A stretch of 64,000 nt of DNA, taken from contig CM030705.1 in assembly GCA_017979445.1 (NCBI GenBank), positions 15,765,040 to 15,829,039 on the forward strand, in the 5' to 3' direction. This stretch comes from Akebia trifoliata (taxonomy: Eukaryota; Streptophyta; Magnoliopsida; Ranunculales; Lardizabalaceae). The translations under genes were made by a program, and so were the position numbers. Under the pieces are notes generated by a model, which was not told the origin of the DNA, ran no database searches, and saw nothing but the letters and a program-made list of their open reading frames with translations. How positions within the stretch are numbered: position 1 is the stretch's first letter; every line of letters starts with the position of its first letter. Positions 22,801-33,611 of this stretch are shown piece by piece.

Positions 22801-23399
22801 CCTTCTGACCTTCTGGAGTTGCTATCTGATCATGCTTTGCTATCTTCCTTGACTTTTCGCACGGTACTTAGGAGGACTTTCATGGGTAAGCTTAGGACTG
22901 GGTATAAAAAAAAGGGATTTTGTGGCTCAAAAACCCGAATGCCCCTTGTGTGACATTTCTTTTATTTTGCTTTGAATTTTCTTCCCCATTTTGAAGATAT
23001 TTCTTTTTCTTTTTAGATTTTTTTTTCAAGGAATCTATTTTTTTATTTTGATGTGATCGGGCCTGAAGTATCTTCTCAGGTTGCCTACGTACCCCAAATT
23101 TTTAGGATCAGATCAAAACGTAGTTTGGATCTTCCCTCCCCTAGGTTAGGTGATCGGGCTGAGAAAGAAAAATGCATAATTTTTTTTTTGAAAAGGCTGC
23201 AAAGGGGTTGAGAAATGATATATTGAACTGGGTAATAGGAGAATTAATTCTGCCAAAGATGGCCTCCTTAAATGTAGTACCGTTTGATTTGGTCAAGGTT
23301 GGTTGGTTCTGGTAATTATATTCCACCATGATCTTGAAGTCTAACAGTTTTTCCAGATAATATTTCCTTAATGATTGAATATCTCCAATTGGGTTCAAA

Positions 23400-24130
23400 C
23401 TTTCTATGATCGAGAAAGAGTACTCAAAATTTTTTTGGTAGTCTGATGCTTAGATCCTTGACTTATAAGTGATGAACTTTGACTTTCTTGTCAAACATGC
23501 GAGTGACTCCTCTCCATTGATAGGCCTAATCTGTTTCTAACAATTGACTTCCATCAAGACCTTGAGATACAAGATTTTTCCTTTTAACCGGTAAGATTGC
23601 TTCCATATCATACACTAGAATGACTCTAGTAGAAAATTGTATTGAAGTGTAATATGTCCATAACATGAATGGTAACTTCTCTGACTAATCCCGGGGTGAT
23701 GTGTGATTGACACATTTTTACGATGATTGTCTTGAGATTTTTACTGGCTGCTTCAACTATTCCATCGATTTTAAAAGTCCACACTGATACATTTTGTAAT
23801 CTCTCCTCTAACTATGTGAGTCTATCTGGTTTGTATATGTGGTGTTCTCACAGGATGGGTATATATTTCATGTTGAACAACACTCCAAATTTAACCGATA
23901 TATCCTCATAGGACCATGTAAGCAAGTCTTTTGAATTTTCTGAATAAATCCATCATCTCTTTGTGCTCCTTTGGGGATAAGTTAATTCCAATATGAATTT
24001 CTTGGGAATTATTTTTGTTCTGAGGTCAGTGACCTTTGCTTCCTCATTCAAGAGGGGGTTCCTTGTTAGAGGAATTTCTCTTTGAAGCCAGTTATTAGTT
24101 AATTCGTTAATGCGCTCAAGGTATTCAAAA
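23400..24130 (-). pseudogene. Ogre-type pol remnant, protease-RT linker
   Basis: On the minus strand, across stops, pieces such as NPLLNEEAKVTDLRTKIIP and ENSKDLLTWSYEDI are seen; LLTWSYEDI matches the ...FAWSYEDM box that precedes RT in TAT polyproteins. No RT active site, RNase H or integrase follows. It shows that pol was once present and was deleted. Confidence 0.45.
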
Positions 24131-24539
24131 ATTTTCTTTATTTAATTAAATTTAGATGGGGCGACTGACACCACTGCAGACTCGACAAACTAACTTGACT
24201 AGAACAAAATAAGAAATAAAAAGACAGACTTGATTACTGAATTGATAAAAAAAACTGGACTCAAGACTCATAAACAACTAAAGATAATTACCCACAACGG
24301 GCTTGATTACAGACTGAGAACTCGAGAAACTATTTCCAAATGGTTGGACTGAGTCTTCTTCTTCATATTCTTTGCATTCTTGAGACTTACTTCTTCTCTC
24401 TTGGCCAAGACTGCGTTTGGTGGTGAAAACCTCATTAGAAACCGTCACTCTGGTAAGTTACCAGAGGGGGTTAGGAGATTTATGATTAACTGATCGGATG
24501 AGAAGGATTGGGTCATACGAGAGTTGAGTATTGGATATC

Positions 24540-25830
24540 ATGTTCAAAGTCTGAGGAGATTCGTAAATGGGTAGAGGGTTGGTAGTAACATTTGGTTGCT
24601 TAGGGGCAAGGACAATAACTTTTTTGGAGTCAATGAGGTCTTAAACGCGAAGAGCAACGCAACGATCAGTAAGATGACCGAAATTTGGGTGAAACTCACA
24701 AAATAGGTTGGGATTGTGAGAAGTGGGGAGTGGATTTGGTAAAGGTCGAGGTTGGAGAGGTGCAATGAGCCCTGTACTTAATAGTTTCTGAAAGACAATG
24801 CTCAAAGGCATACCAAGATTGGTAAATTTCCTACGTGGTCGAGGTTGACTAGGGTTAACTTGGTTACTAGGAAAGATAGTAGATTGGACGGGTGTAGTAG
24901 ACGTATTGGCTACATAGGCGTGATCAGCGCTAGACTTGGAATTAGTGGAAGGCTTTTTGAACTTGTTGTCAGAAGGATTGGAAAAGATTTCGGAAGCGAA
25001 AACATCTTCCAATTGGCTACCAGCTTGCAATAGAGACTCGAATGTAAAAAGGTATTGGGAAACTAGATGTCGGGCATACCCTTGTAAGAGGTTTTGAAGA
25101 TAATAGCCACTTGTTCTTTCTCTGAAAGTCTATCCCACATTTGTGCAGCTTTGGCCCTCCAACGACCGATGAAGTCAGGAAATGTTTTCCCATTCTTCTG
25201 TTTAGTTGACTCCAAGTCCCTTATTGAAGTTTCAATTTCGGTACTGTAGTTGTATTGATGCCAAAAAGCCTTTGACATATTCTTTCATGTACCTACTGTA
25301 ACTGGATCTTGAGACATCAGCCATCGTAGAGCTGATCCTGACAGAATTCGTTGAAACAATAATGTCATATGTTCGTCGCTAAGTCCCCCATAGTGCGCAT
25401 GTTATTAACATACACTTTAAGATGCGTTTTTGCACAACCTACCCCACTGAACTTGTCTATTTCAGGCAACACAAACTTCTCTGGCAGATGAATTCTAGGG
25501 ATACGGTTCAGGGCTTCAATGCCACTGCAATTTCATCGATATCCTTTATACTCTTCATAGCTGACTCAAGTTGAGACATTCTATTGGCTAACACAGGATT
25601 TTCATCAACATACTCTTCATCTCCATCGAGTTCGAAGACTTCATGGGCATGTCTCGCTGTATTTTCTTTTACCCTTTTTCCTTTAGGATCATCAATGGGA
25701 TTGCCAGTTGATTCTGAAATCTGTTCTAAGACTTCTACTTTGCCCTTTATACTGTTGATATCATTGGCAAAGGCTGTCAAAATCTTATGGATTTCTGTGA
25801 GTTCAGATTCTGAAGCCATTTATGTATGTT
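24540..25830 (-). pseudogene. Ogre-type gag, interrupted
   Basis: Three open pieces in order on the minus strand: 25819-25508 (start MASESELTEIHKILTAF, acidic, weak coiled coil), 25278-25063 (SKAFWHQYNYSTEIETSIRD, then KTFPDFIGRWRAKAAQMWDR, the retrotransposon gag domain) and 25030-24641 (MPLSIVFQKLLSTGLIAPL, then FCEFHPNFGHLTDRCVALR, the C-terminal gag motif of Ogre elements). Stops and frame changes separate them. Its start follows the 4-kb leader. Confidence 0.75.
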
Positions 25831-28800
25831 GACTTGGTACCAACGTTCGTTCTAACCGACTGGACTTACGACTCCAACTAGAAGGTGGACGCTTGAGTTT
25901 AGGTGCAGTGATAACCCTGAAAATCCCATCAAAGGTAGATTACTAGTTACGGATCCTAGAGTAGACTTTAATAAATAGAGGTTTCTCTTGATATCATGGG
26001 TTAAGTTAACCCCTAGATTCAAAATTTCTAACCAATGAAATATTTCGATCAAGAAATATTACATGAATATGATTTATTGATCTTGTTAAGTATGAAATAT
26101 TCAGTCCATTGAATTAAACTGGCCGATGCAAAGTGATTGGGACTATGTACCTATTTGAGTTTGGGTCGGTTCGACCCAATGGATCTGAATATTCCACTTG
26201 CATCATTTCATCCAATATTTTTAAGCCAATTAATTCAACCGGTCCATATGTTGATCCATAAGATCCATTTGCCAATGGGCTAATTGGTTTAACTTGATAT
26301 TGACTAGTATGCCTCATTAATTAAATTTATTGGGTTGAACCAATATTGCGGGTTTGATTGGAGCGGTGTGGACCGGTCCACCTACTTACCTTTTGGTTGG
26401 ATTAAATAGAGTAATCCGGGAACACCCATAGTCAGTTAGGATCGTAACCTATAGGGAGATTTCTAGACTCTAAGCTTACTATGTGCAATGCATTTTATCT
26501 GGTCACCCTTGCCCAAATACACATATATACCTCTCGATACGTGGTGACTTGGTTTGATATACCATATAGGTGATAATCTAAAATCTCAATTCATTTCTCT
26601 GAAGTCAAAAACAGCCAGTTTGATCTTTAGTTGAGAGGTGGCGCATGATGCTGAGCAAGGGCCTACTTAAATACCTCTCGTCTAGAATAGACATAATCTA
26701 TCCCCCTCGTACAGTAGGGTACAGCGGGGCAAGATCTCTCTTAGGCACCGGTTTTGACCAAGAAGTGCAATTAATATACTTAGATTATCTTTTATATACC
26801 TATCGGTACGAGTCAAGAGTTGTAGCTTTCATAAATGGTTTGGCCTCCCACGAGGGGACCGACCACGTACTAGTACTACGTTGGCAATCGGGACATGTGA
26901 CTGTGTGGCTCACAATAGGTAAAAGGCTCAGGTCGCTCCAACCTGGGTGCATCAATATATTTCTCATAATCACCTGATCAGACGGTATCGATGCCCCAGT
27001 TTGATATACCCTAAGGTACGTGACTGAAGTTGTGATTTTCATGAATGACGTCGCATCTCCGAAGAGACCGTGCCACGCACTAGAGCCACGTTGGCTATAA
27101 GGGACATGAAATGTGCAATGCAAAAAAATAAATATGCTAGTGGTATGTGCAAAATAGGGTAGGGTGTGCCCGGGGCCTTTTTTGAACAAATGGGCTCACG
27201 AGCCAGATCAGATCATCAAACCATGGATATTATAAAATATATAATCATACAACATAAATATCCAAAGCATCAAGATCATGATTAGGGCATGCACATCATA
27301 GAGATACATCAATAAGATCATGGCATATTAGATAAATCAATCAGAGTAGTGCAACATAGAACGGAAGTGATCAATCAAGATAACACATAAAATAATCAAT
27401 CATTGAGATAGGCACAATAAATTCTCTTTATTTTTTTTTTTCAAATTTTACTAAAGGTCATTAAGCCAACGTGGTCATCTCTTTGATAATCCAATACCAT
27501 CCTTTTTTATTTGATGGAAAGAAAAAAAAAATTGGATCCGAGAAAAATTCAATTTTTTATAATTTAGATCCAAGGCTTTGAAAATGTATGGCGAAGAAAT
27601 CCCAAATTAAATATCAACCTCTAAAATAAAATAAAAAAAAAAGAAAAAACTTATCGAAAAACTTCTATTTTTTTTTATAATTTTGTTTGCCGCGAGTATG
27701 TGGCATTAGATCATGCACTTGGATGGCCCGTGGTGAAGTCCAAGACCTTTAGCAAGATTTGAGATCTTACTAAATTTGTGAGGAAAGAAATTCTCAAAAT
27801 TTATTTTCTAGCGGCACGCACCAATCATACTGCTCTCCTTTTATATTTGTTTATATTATATGGCTGCTAACACACACAACACCTATGCACCGTACTCGCA
27901 ACAAAAAAAAAACCTTTTTTTATTTATATATGTGTTACTGCCACACACACACACAAAACCTATGCACCTTACTCACAACAAAAAATAATCCTTTCTTCTT
28001 TATATGTGTTGCCGCCAGCAACATTGATTTAACTCTTTCATTGACATTTTTCTCTTTATCGTGTGGAACACTCAACATCATTCTTTATTACCTTGAAGGG
28101 TTGTGGATGACGAAAGGCGAGTCATTCATCAACATCAATGCCGTCACGCATTCATCCCACCATTATGAACTCTAAATATTATTCATCACGCATCATGAAA
28201 CTAAAAGTTCAGAGGAACCACTCATGAACACTAGAAACCACAGCCCATCTCTCTGTGTGCTTCATGTTCTTGGAAACACGAACCGACACAACCTAACCAA
28301 GTTGGCTAAACAGATCGGAGAGCTGCAAATCCGTTCAATTCTACGTCTCCAACATACTAAGACGTTAAACATGATCATACCGATCGGATTCTTTGGAGAA
28401 GATGAAGTTAGAAATGAAGAAGATGGTGTGAAGGTTTTTTTTTTTTTAAATTTCATTCATAGCGCACCAAACACACTAGCACTTCACTGCTGTTAGCAAT
28501 CGTTAAAAACGATCAGACGGATCGGTCTCTTTGGAGAAGGTGAAGTGAGAAATTAAGAAGATGGTGTGAAGTTTTTTTTTTTTTTTTTTACATTTCATTC
28601 ATGGCGCACCAAACACACCAGCACTTCACTGCTGTTAGCAATCGTTAAAAAACGATCAGATCAATCGGTCTCTTTGGAGAAGATGAAGTGAGAAATTAAG
28701 AAGATGGTGTGAAGTTTTTATTTATTTATAAAAAAAGTTCATTCATGGCGCACCAAACATACCAGCACTTCGCTGCTGTTAGCAATCGTTAAAAACGATC

Positions 28801-29896
28801 AGATCGATCGGTCTCTTTGGAAAAGATGAAGTGAGAAGATGGTGTGAAGGTTTTTTTTTATATAAAAAATTTCATTCATGGCGCACCAAACACACCAGCA
28901 CTTTATTGCTATTAGCAATCGTTAAAGACGATCAGACCGATCGGTCTCTTTGGAGAAGATGAAGTGAGAAGATGGTGTGAAGGTTTTTTTTTTTTTTTTT
29001 ATAATAAAAAATTGCATTCATACCAAACACCCCAGCACTTCACTGCTGTTAGCAATCGTTAAAGACGATCAGACTGATCGGCCTCTCTGGAGAAGATGAA
29101 GTTAGAAATTAAGATGGTGTGAAGGTTTTTAAAAGAATGATTTTATTTGTGGCACACAAATCCCACCAGCACATTGTTGCTGTTAAGGTGGTGTGAAATT
29201 TTAAAAAAAATGCATTCGTAGCACACCAACCAACACGACTTAAAACGATGGGTTTACTAACAGCACCCTAAATTTTTTTTTTTATTATCAATGGACAGAG
29301 CAGCACGCGCTCCCCAAATTTTTTTTCTTAAAATTACCCAAAAGATAGATACTCCCAATAAAAACAAACAATTTTTTTTTTTTTAAATACTATCAAGAGA
29401 TAGATCGGCACATAAAAGTAAAAAAAAAATTTCATAATCCAACAATTATTATCCCATCCTTAATAAAACCTTTAATCTTGAAATCTCACTTTATTTAGGG
29501 TCACTTTAGGTGACCTTCGATGGTATCATAAAAAATAATATGCTAAATCAAGGTAATGAAAATCGAAACAAATGATGTTAACAAAGGATGATACACACCT
29601 AAAAATAACGTGCACCCATGTAATAAAAATGGGTCAACAACCATTTTCCCCATATCATTACCCTCCTAACATCCAGTATTATTTAGGGTCGTTCAGAATA
29701 ACCCTAGAATGAACCATAAATAAAATATTCAACATCCAAACCAGTGATCAATAATGGAGTCAAAAGAATGATAAAAATAAATAAATAAAAACAAAAAATA
29801 AACAAATAAACAACTAAAAATAATAAACAAATAAAAAAAAGTCCTATTGGCAATATTTCCCATACTTGGGGTTTTTCAAGTCTGATCCTCAATAGT
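25831..29896 (-). other. Long leader region of the Ogre-type element
   Basis: About 4 kb between PBS and gag. No leader ORF is intact. It contains an imperfect 105-bp direct duplication (about 26793-26899 and 27003-27108; shared ACGTTGGC...GGGACATG), a microsatellite-like ACACAC stretch (27940) and a 140-bp tandem array (28371-29220). Open frames here (for example 26645-26977 and 26800-27189 on opposite strands) show no family motif and are not called as genes. Confidence 0.6.
28371..29220. repeat. Leader minisatellite, about 140-bp unit, about six copies
   Basis: Each unit contains GATCGGTCTCTTTGGAGAAG, GATGGTGTGAAG, a T-run of changing length (up to about 20), ATTCATGGCGCACCAAACA and GCTGTTAGCAATCGTTAAA. 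Units begin near 28376, 28510, 28655, 28797, 28928 and 29066. The T-runs vary most, which suggests slippage on top of unit duplication. Confidence 0.88.
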
Positions 29897-29913
29897 CCCC
29901 AAAGGAGTCGCCA
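29897..29913 (-). other. Primer-binding site of the Ogre-type element
   Basis: Minus strand TGGCGACTCCTTTGGGG, one base after the LTR end (CTTTCA). The TGGCGACTC start is the kind of PBS I associate with Ogre elements, reported to pair with a tRNA-Arg; the assignment is from memory. Confidence 0.7.
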
Positions 29914-29914
29914 C

Positions 29915-31798
29915 TGAAAGCGCCCTCGATCCGCGGGGTGCGCGGATCCGCTTTTGACCCTTGAGGTTTGGGATTCACCACCTAGTTATTACGGTTTAGG
30001 AACCAATCAATGACTCAGAATGGATAAATCAACTAATTTACTAAAATAGATATGGGTCCGGGGATTATGTTACGGAGTTGGAAGGTGTTAAGCACCAACC
30101 CCGCCCGGTCAATGCTGGTCTCTACTTATCCCACCTAAATTACATTGCTAAAAAGACCTAGATAATAAAAAAAATTAAGAAATTATACCTTTCCGAAAAC
30201 AACTTTATTGTTCCCTCAGATCTGACAGAGTAACCCCTTGTTCAGTATTCTTTGCTTCGATCTATTTTCGGATCTGATTTCTGATCTCCGAGACGAGATA
30301 TCCCTTCTTTAGATCTGGATTCTTCGGATTTATTTATGGATTTTGAAGTGTTTTTGAGGGTCTTCTAGGTATTTTTTAGGCTAAAATTGAAGTATAGGTG
30401 TTAGGTAAGGAGTTGGGACTCCAAAACTAGGGTTTATGGGAGGCTAGGAAGGCTTTTTGACCTACTTCTATTAGGGTTTTTGATTTGATACGAAAATAGG
30501 GTGTGAGGACCCCTATTTATAGATTTTTTAAGGGTTGATTTAGATAGAATTAGTGTTCGATTATAATTCTTTTAGTTAGAGTTATATTTTAGTTAGATTT
30601 GTTTTAGGTAGAGTTGTATTTTAATTAGAATTGTTTTAGGTAGAGTTATATTTTAGTTAGAACTCTATTCAATAGAGTTGTTATTTAATTAGAACTCTAT
30701 TAGGATTTTGACTTTTGGTCTTATTTGATTGACTTTACTACTTTGACTTTAGTCTTAATTGATTTTGTATTTTAATTAGAATTGTTTTAGGTAGAGTTAT
30801 ATTTTAGTTAGAAGTCTATTCAATAGAGTTATTTAATTAGAACTCTATTAGGGTTTTGACTTTTGGTCTTATTTGATTGACTTACTACTTTGACTTTAGT
30901 CTTAATTGATTGACTTTAAGATTTTAACTTTAGTCTTAATTAATTGACTTTAATTTTGACTTTAGTCTTACTTGATTTACTTTAATAACTTGACTTTAGT
31001 CTTGCTTGGTTGACTTTAATTTTTTGGAGAACCCCCCTCTATTATATCTTTAATTCTTTGGACCCCCAAATGGAGGGGTCCTTAAAGAAATATCTTGCAA
31101 ACCCTCAACAATTTTGCCTGAGAGCCTGATTGATCGATGTTTTAGTTCAAAATTTTAAATTAATTTCATTAATATTTCACTTTAATTATTTAATATTTTA
31201 TTTATTAATTTCAAAATTTTTAATTATGAAAATTGTGAAATTACCGTTTTGCCCCCGGAGAGGACTTTCGCGTTTTAAGTCGGTTTTTAATATTCTAAGA
31301 TGTTTTAGAAACAATTTTTCGTAAGGAATTCAATGGAAATATTTGTTTGTGTTATTTATGAAATTTTTTGTGTAAAATGGTTGTGAACTTTATGAAGGGC
31401 ATTTTCGTAATTTTATCAAATTCTGTGAAAATTGGCGAAATGATTTATTTAGTTCCAATTTGTTGTTTTATGTGTTCGAAAGGATTTTCCTAAGCGTAAT
31501 GTAGGCTCTAGGGTTGTTTTGATGTTAGGGGTATTTTGGTAATTTGATCAATTTTTAGTGATTTTTATCGTGAAGCTTCTTTTTGTTTGAAAAATGATGA
31601 TTTCTATGTTTCTGAGGTTGTATTTTCCTAGCATAGCGTGGTTTCTACAGTTTTGTCAGTTTGAGATACCTCATCCGGATTTCTGAAACATTTCTGGTAA
31701 TAGAATAAAGCATTGGAATAAACATCCATCATTAGGAATCGTTGCGATCGGGTTGACGAGTTGATTAATCAGGCGAGTGCAAAAATGGGGTGTCTACA
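29915..31798 (-). repeat. 5' LTR of the Ogre-type element, 1884 bp, with an internal duplication
   Basis: Same ends as the 3' LTR (TGAAAGCG...GTCTACA) but 147 bp longer. The extra length is explained by a direct tandem duplication of about 150 bp (30614-30764 and 30765-30911, each starting TTGTATTTTAATTAGAATTG). LTRs are identical at insertion, so the duplication arose afterwards. The two duplicate copies already differ at several bases. Confidence 0.93.
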
Positions 31799-32071
31799 GG
31801 CACGAATTCAACAAACCTACCATTCTGAAAATGATTGGCAAGAGAAATTGCCTTACTACTGTGATTGAAATCATCCCGCATAATTTTTCTACGTCCATGC
31901 TTCCCCCTCTCCACATAGTTCTTTTACGTCCACTGCCTTGTCTAAGAACTTATTCATTTTCATCATTATACTAGCTTCATTGCTATACTTAAAGCAATTG
32001 TGTTTACCACCTGGAAAAAAAAAACTACAGTTCAAGATGATGAAGTGAAATAGCCCAAGATTAGAAATCAC
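31799..32071 (-). pseudogene. Unidentified captured coding fragment, right part
   Basis: Continues the fragment at 18646-18888 on the other side of the Ogre element. The frame reads KYSNEASIMMKMNKFLDKAV then DVKELCGEGEAWT and a stop; a second frame gives GRFVEFV up to the Ogre junction. No family recognised. It might be exons of a host gene caught by the CACTA element. Confidence 0.3.
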
Positions 32072-32503
32072 ATCAACTCATTAGACCCAAAATATAATAA
32101 ACCTTCAAATCTCTAGACCCCCAAAAAATATTACCAAAATAAAAGAAAAAATTCAAAGATAAAAGAAAATTGCATGAATTGTCTTGATAGCAGGTTTGTT
32201 GATCTTTCTTAGATGAGCTCTTATTCTCTTTAGCTTATGCAGTGTGTTGGGAACAATAGATATCTAGAGTGTCAAGGTGCCCTCACTCATTACTATTTCT
32301 AAAACCTTATGTGAATGATAACCAAATCAACAAAATCAACAAAAGGTTTTGTAACCTTTTCTATGTAGAGCTTGCACATTAAAAAAAGAAAAAAGATAAC
32401 TATTCAAGTTCTATGCCTTGTAAACGTATAATTCTTGAAGGAAACCAATCAATTACAAGGATGATATTAACTATCGAGTTTTTTTTTTCTGAAGTTTCTC
32501 ATC

Positions 32504-33611
32504 TTAAATTTTGTAAATAACTGAATCAGTTCTATCATTTTGATACACAAAACCAAAGGTTTGGGACAGTTTGGCATAAGCACTAACTTCTGGAGGCTTT
32601 ACCCACATTTGGCCATCATACCATCCAGTCTCTTCGTAAGGTATCACTGCAGATAAAAGTCTATCACCAACATAACTCCAACCCTGCATGAAGAATACAA
32701 ATAATGTACTAGATTTACCAATGAAACCATCATCATTATTTTTGGCATTTTTATGCCTTATCCCAAGTATTGTGTTCGGCAATATGCCTACACTTAACTC
32801 TATTTGGATCCACATCTTCTGTTAAGGCATCTATCTCTATTGGGACTTCTCTTATTGCCTCTATCCACATTATTTTTTTATATTCCTCATTTTTTTAATG
32901 AACATATGCATGTAAGATTGTGTATAGTCGAATTAACAAACACTAGGTCACCAAGAAATACAATTAAAGCTGGTTAATGGAGAGGAGTTGGTCTGTTTGT
33001 GACATTGCATCACACTTATCCATATTGTTTTCTTATCACAGGTTTAGTAGGTATGCCTTTTCCCTGATAAATTATTTCTAATTGGACATCTTTGCTACAA
33101 ACATACACATTTCATCAAATAAGTAATTGACTGTATCACGGTAATATCAAGCAGAAGATACCAAATATATCCGTAGGACAACTAGCGAAACCAGAAAAAG
33201 TGTTCCAGTCCCAGTAGCTAGCATAAATCTTAGAGGGTCCTGCAAGGTTTGAGTAAAAATGTGCTAAATAATAGATTATAATAATGTGTGTATTCGTTTT
33301 CAGCATATTGGCATCCAAAAGGCACCATGTGAGACACCTCATAGTCATGTTGGACATTGATACACATGCTATCTCCTTGCTTTATAGTTTGAGAAACTTA
33401 TCTCTCCAAATGTGGATAGTTATCTTATCCTGCTAATTTTTTCCCATGTACTTAACAGGAGGAAATGTTTGGTTTCAACTTACCTGGAAGGATTAAAGCT
33501 TGCGACATCAATTGGTACTCCTAGAACTGTGAAAGCGACCAACGAAAGGCTTCCGAGATGTAAGAAAAGGGCCCTGGACTCAGTTCACCCCATGATGCAA
33601 ATCTGACCAAG
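32504..33611 (-). pseudogene. Captured fragment of a YCF36/DUF1230-like gene (three exons)
   Basis: Three minus-strand exons with intact splice sites. Exon A (33611-33484) reads FASWGELSPGPFSYISEAFR and, after a one-base frameshift, LGVPIDVASFNPSR, ending at a GTAAGT donor. Exon B (33239-33162) follows a TTGCAG acceptor: DPLRFMLATGTGTLFLVSLV then VLRIYLG. Exon C (32683 downward) reads GWSYVGDRLLSAVIPYEETG then WYDGQMWVKPPEV. This is the conserved membrane-associated core of plastid DUF1230 proteins (YCF36-like), recognised from memory; their function is poorly known. The fragment lacks N- and C-terminal parts, is frameshifted and lies in the CACTA element, so it is a captured copy. Confidence 0.7.

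Larger units (their letters stand above)
18889..31798 (-). mobile_element. Ogre/TAT-type Ty3/gypsy retrotransposon with gag but decayed pol
   Basis: LTRs 18889-20625 and 29915-31798 are flanked by a perfect TSD GGCAC (18884-18888 and 31799-31803). On the minus strand it starts TGTAGACACCCC, has a PBS (TGGCGACTCCTTTGGGG) one base after the 5' LTR, a 4-kb leader, a gag region (about 25830-24540), scraps of pol, a long 3' region with minisatellites, and a purine-rich tract (AAAGAAGGGCATC) at the 3' LTR. A long leader, large LTRs and a repeat-filled 3' region are known features of Ogre-like TAT elements. Protease, most of RT, RNase H and integrase are not visible, so it must be non-autonomous. 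Confidence 0.93.

Noticed and set aside
20626..24540. Complete pol in the Ogre-type element
   Set aside because: I looked for YxDD, RNase H and integrase motifs on the minus strand and found only a short linker-like piece near 23.9-24.1 kb.
26645..27189. Overlapping 110- and 129-codon frames on opposite strands
   Set aside because: They lie in the leader of the Ogre-type element over an imperfect direct duplication, and neither shows a known motif.
27885..28175. 96-codon frame in the Ogre leader
   Set aside because: Microsatellite-like ACAC and T-rich sequence; no motif, no relation to gag.
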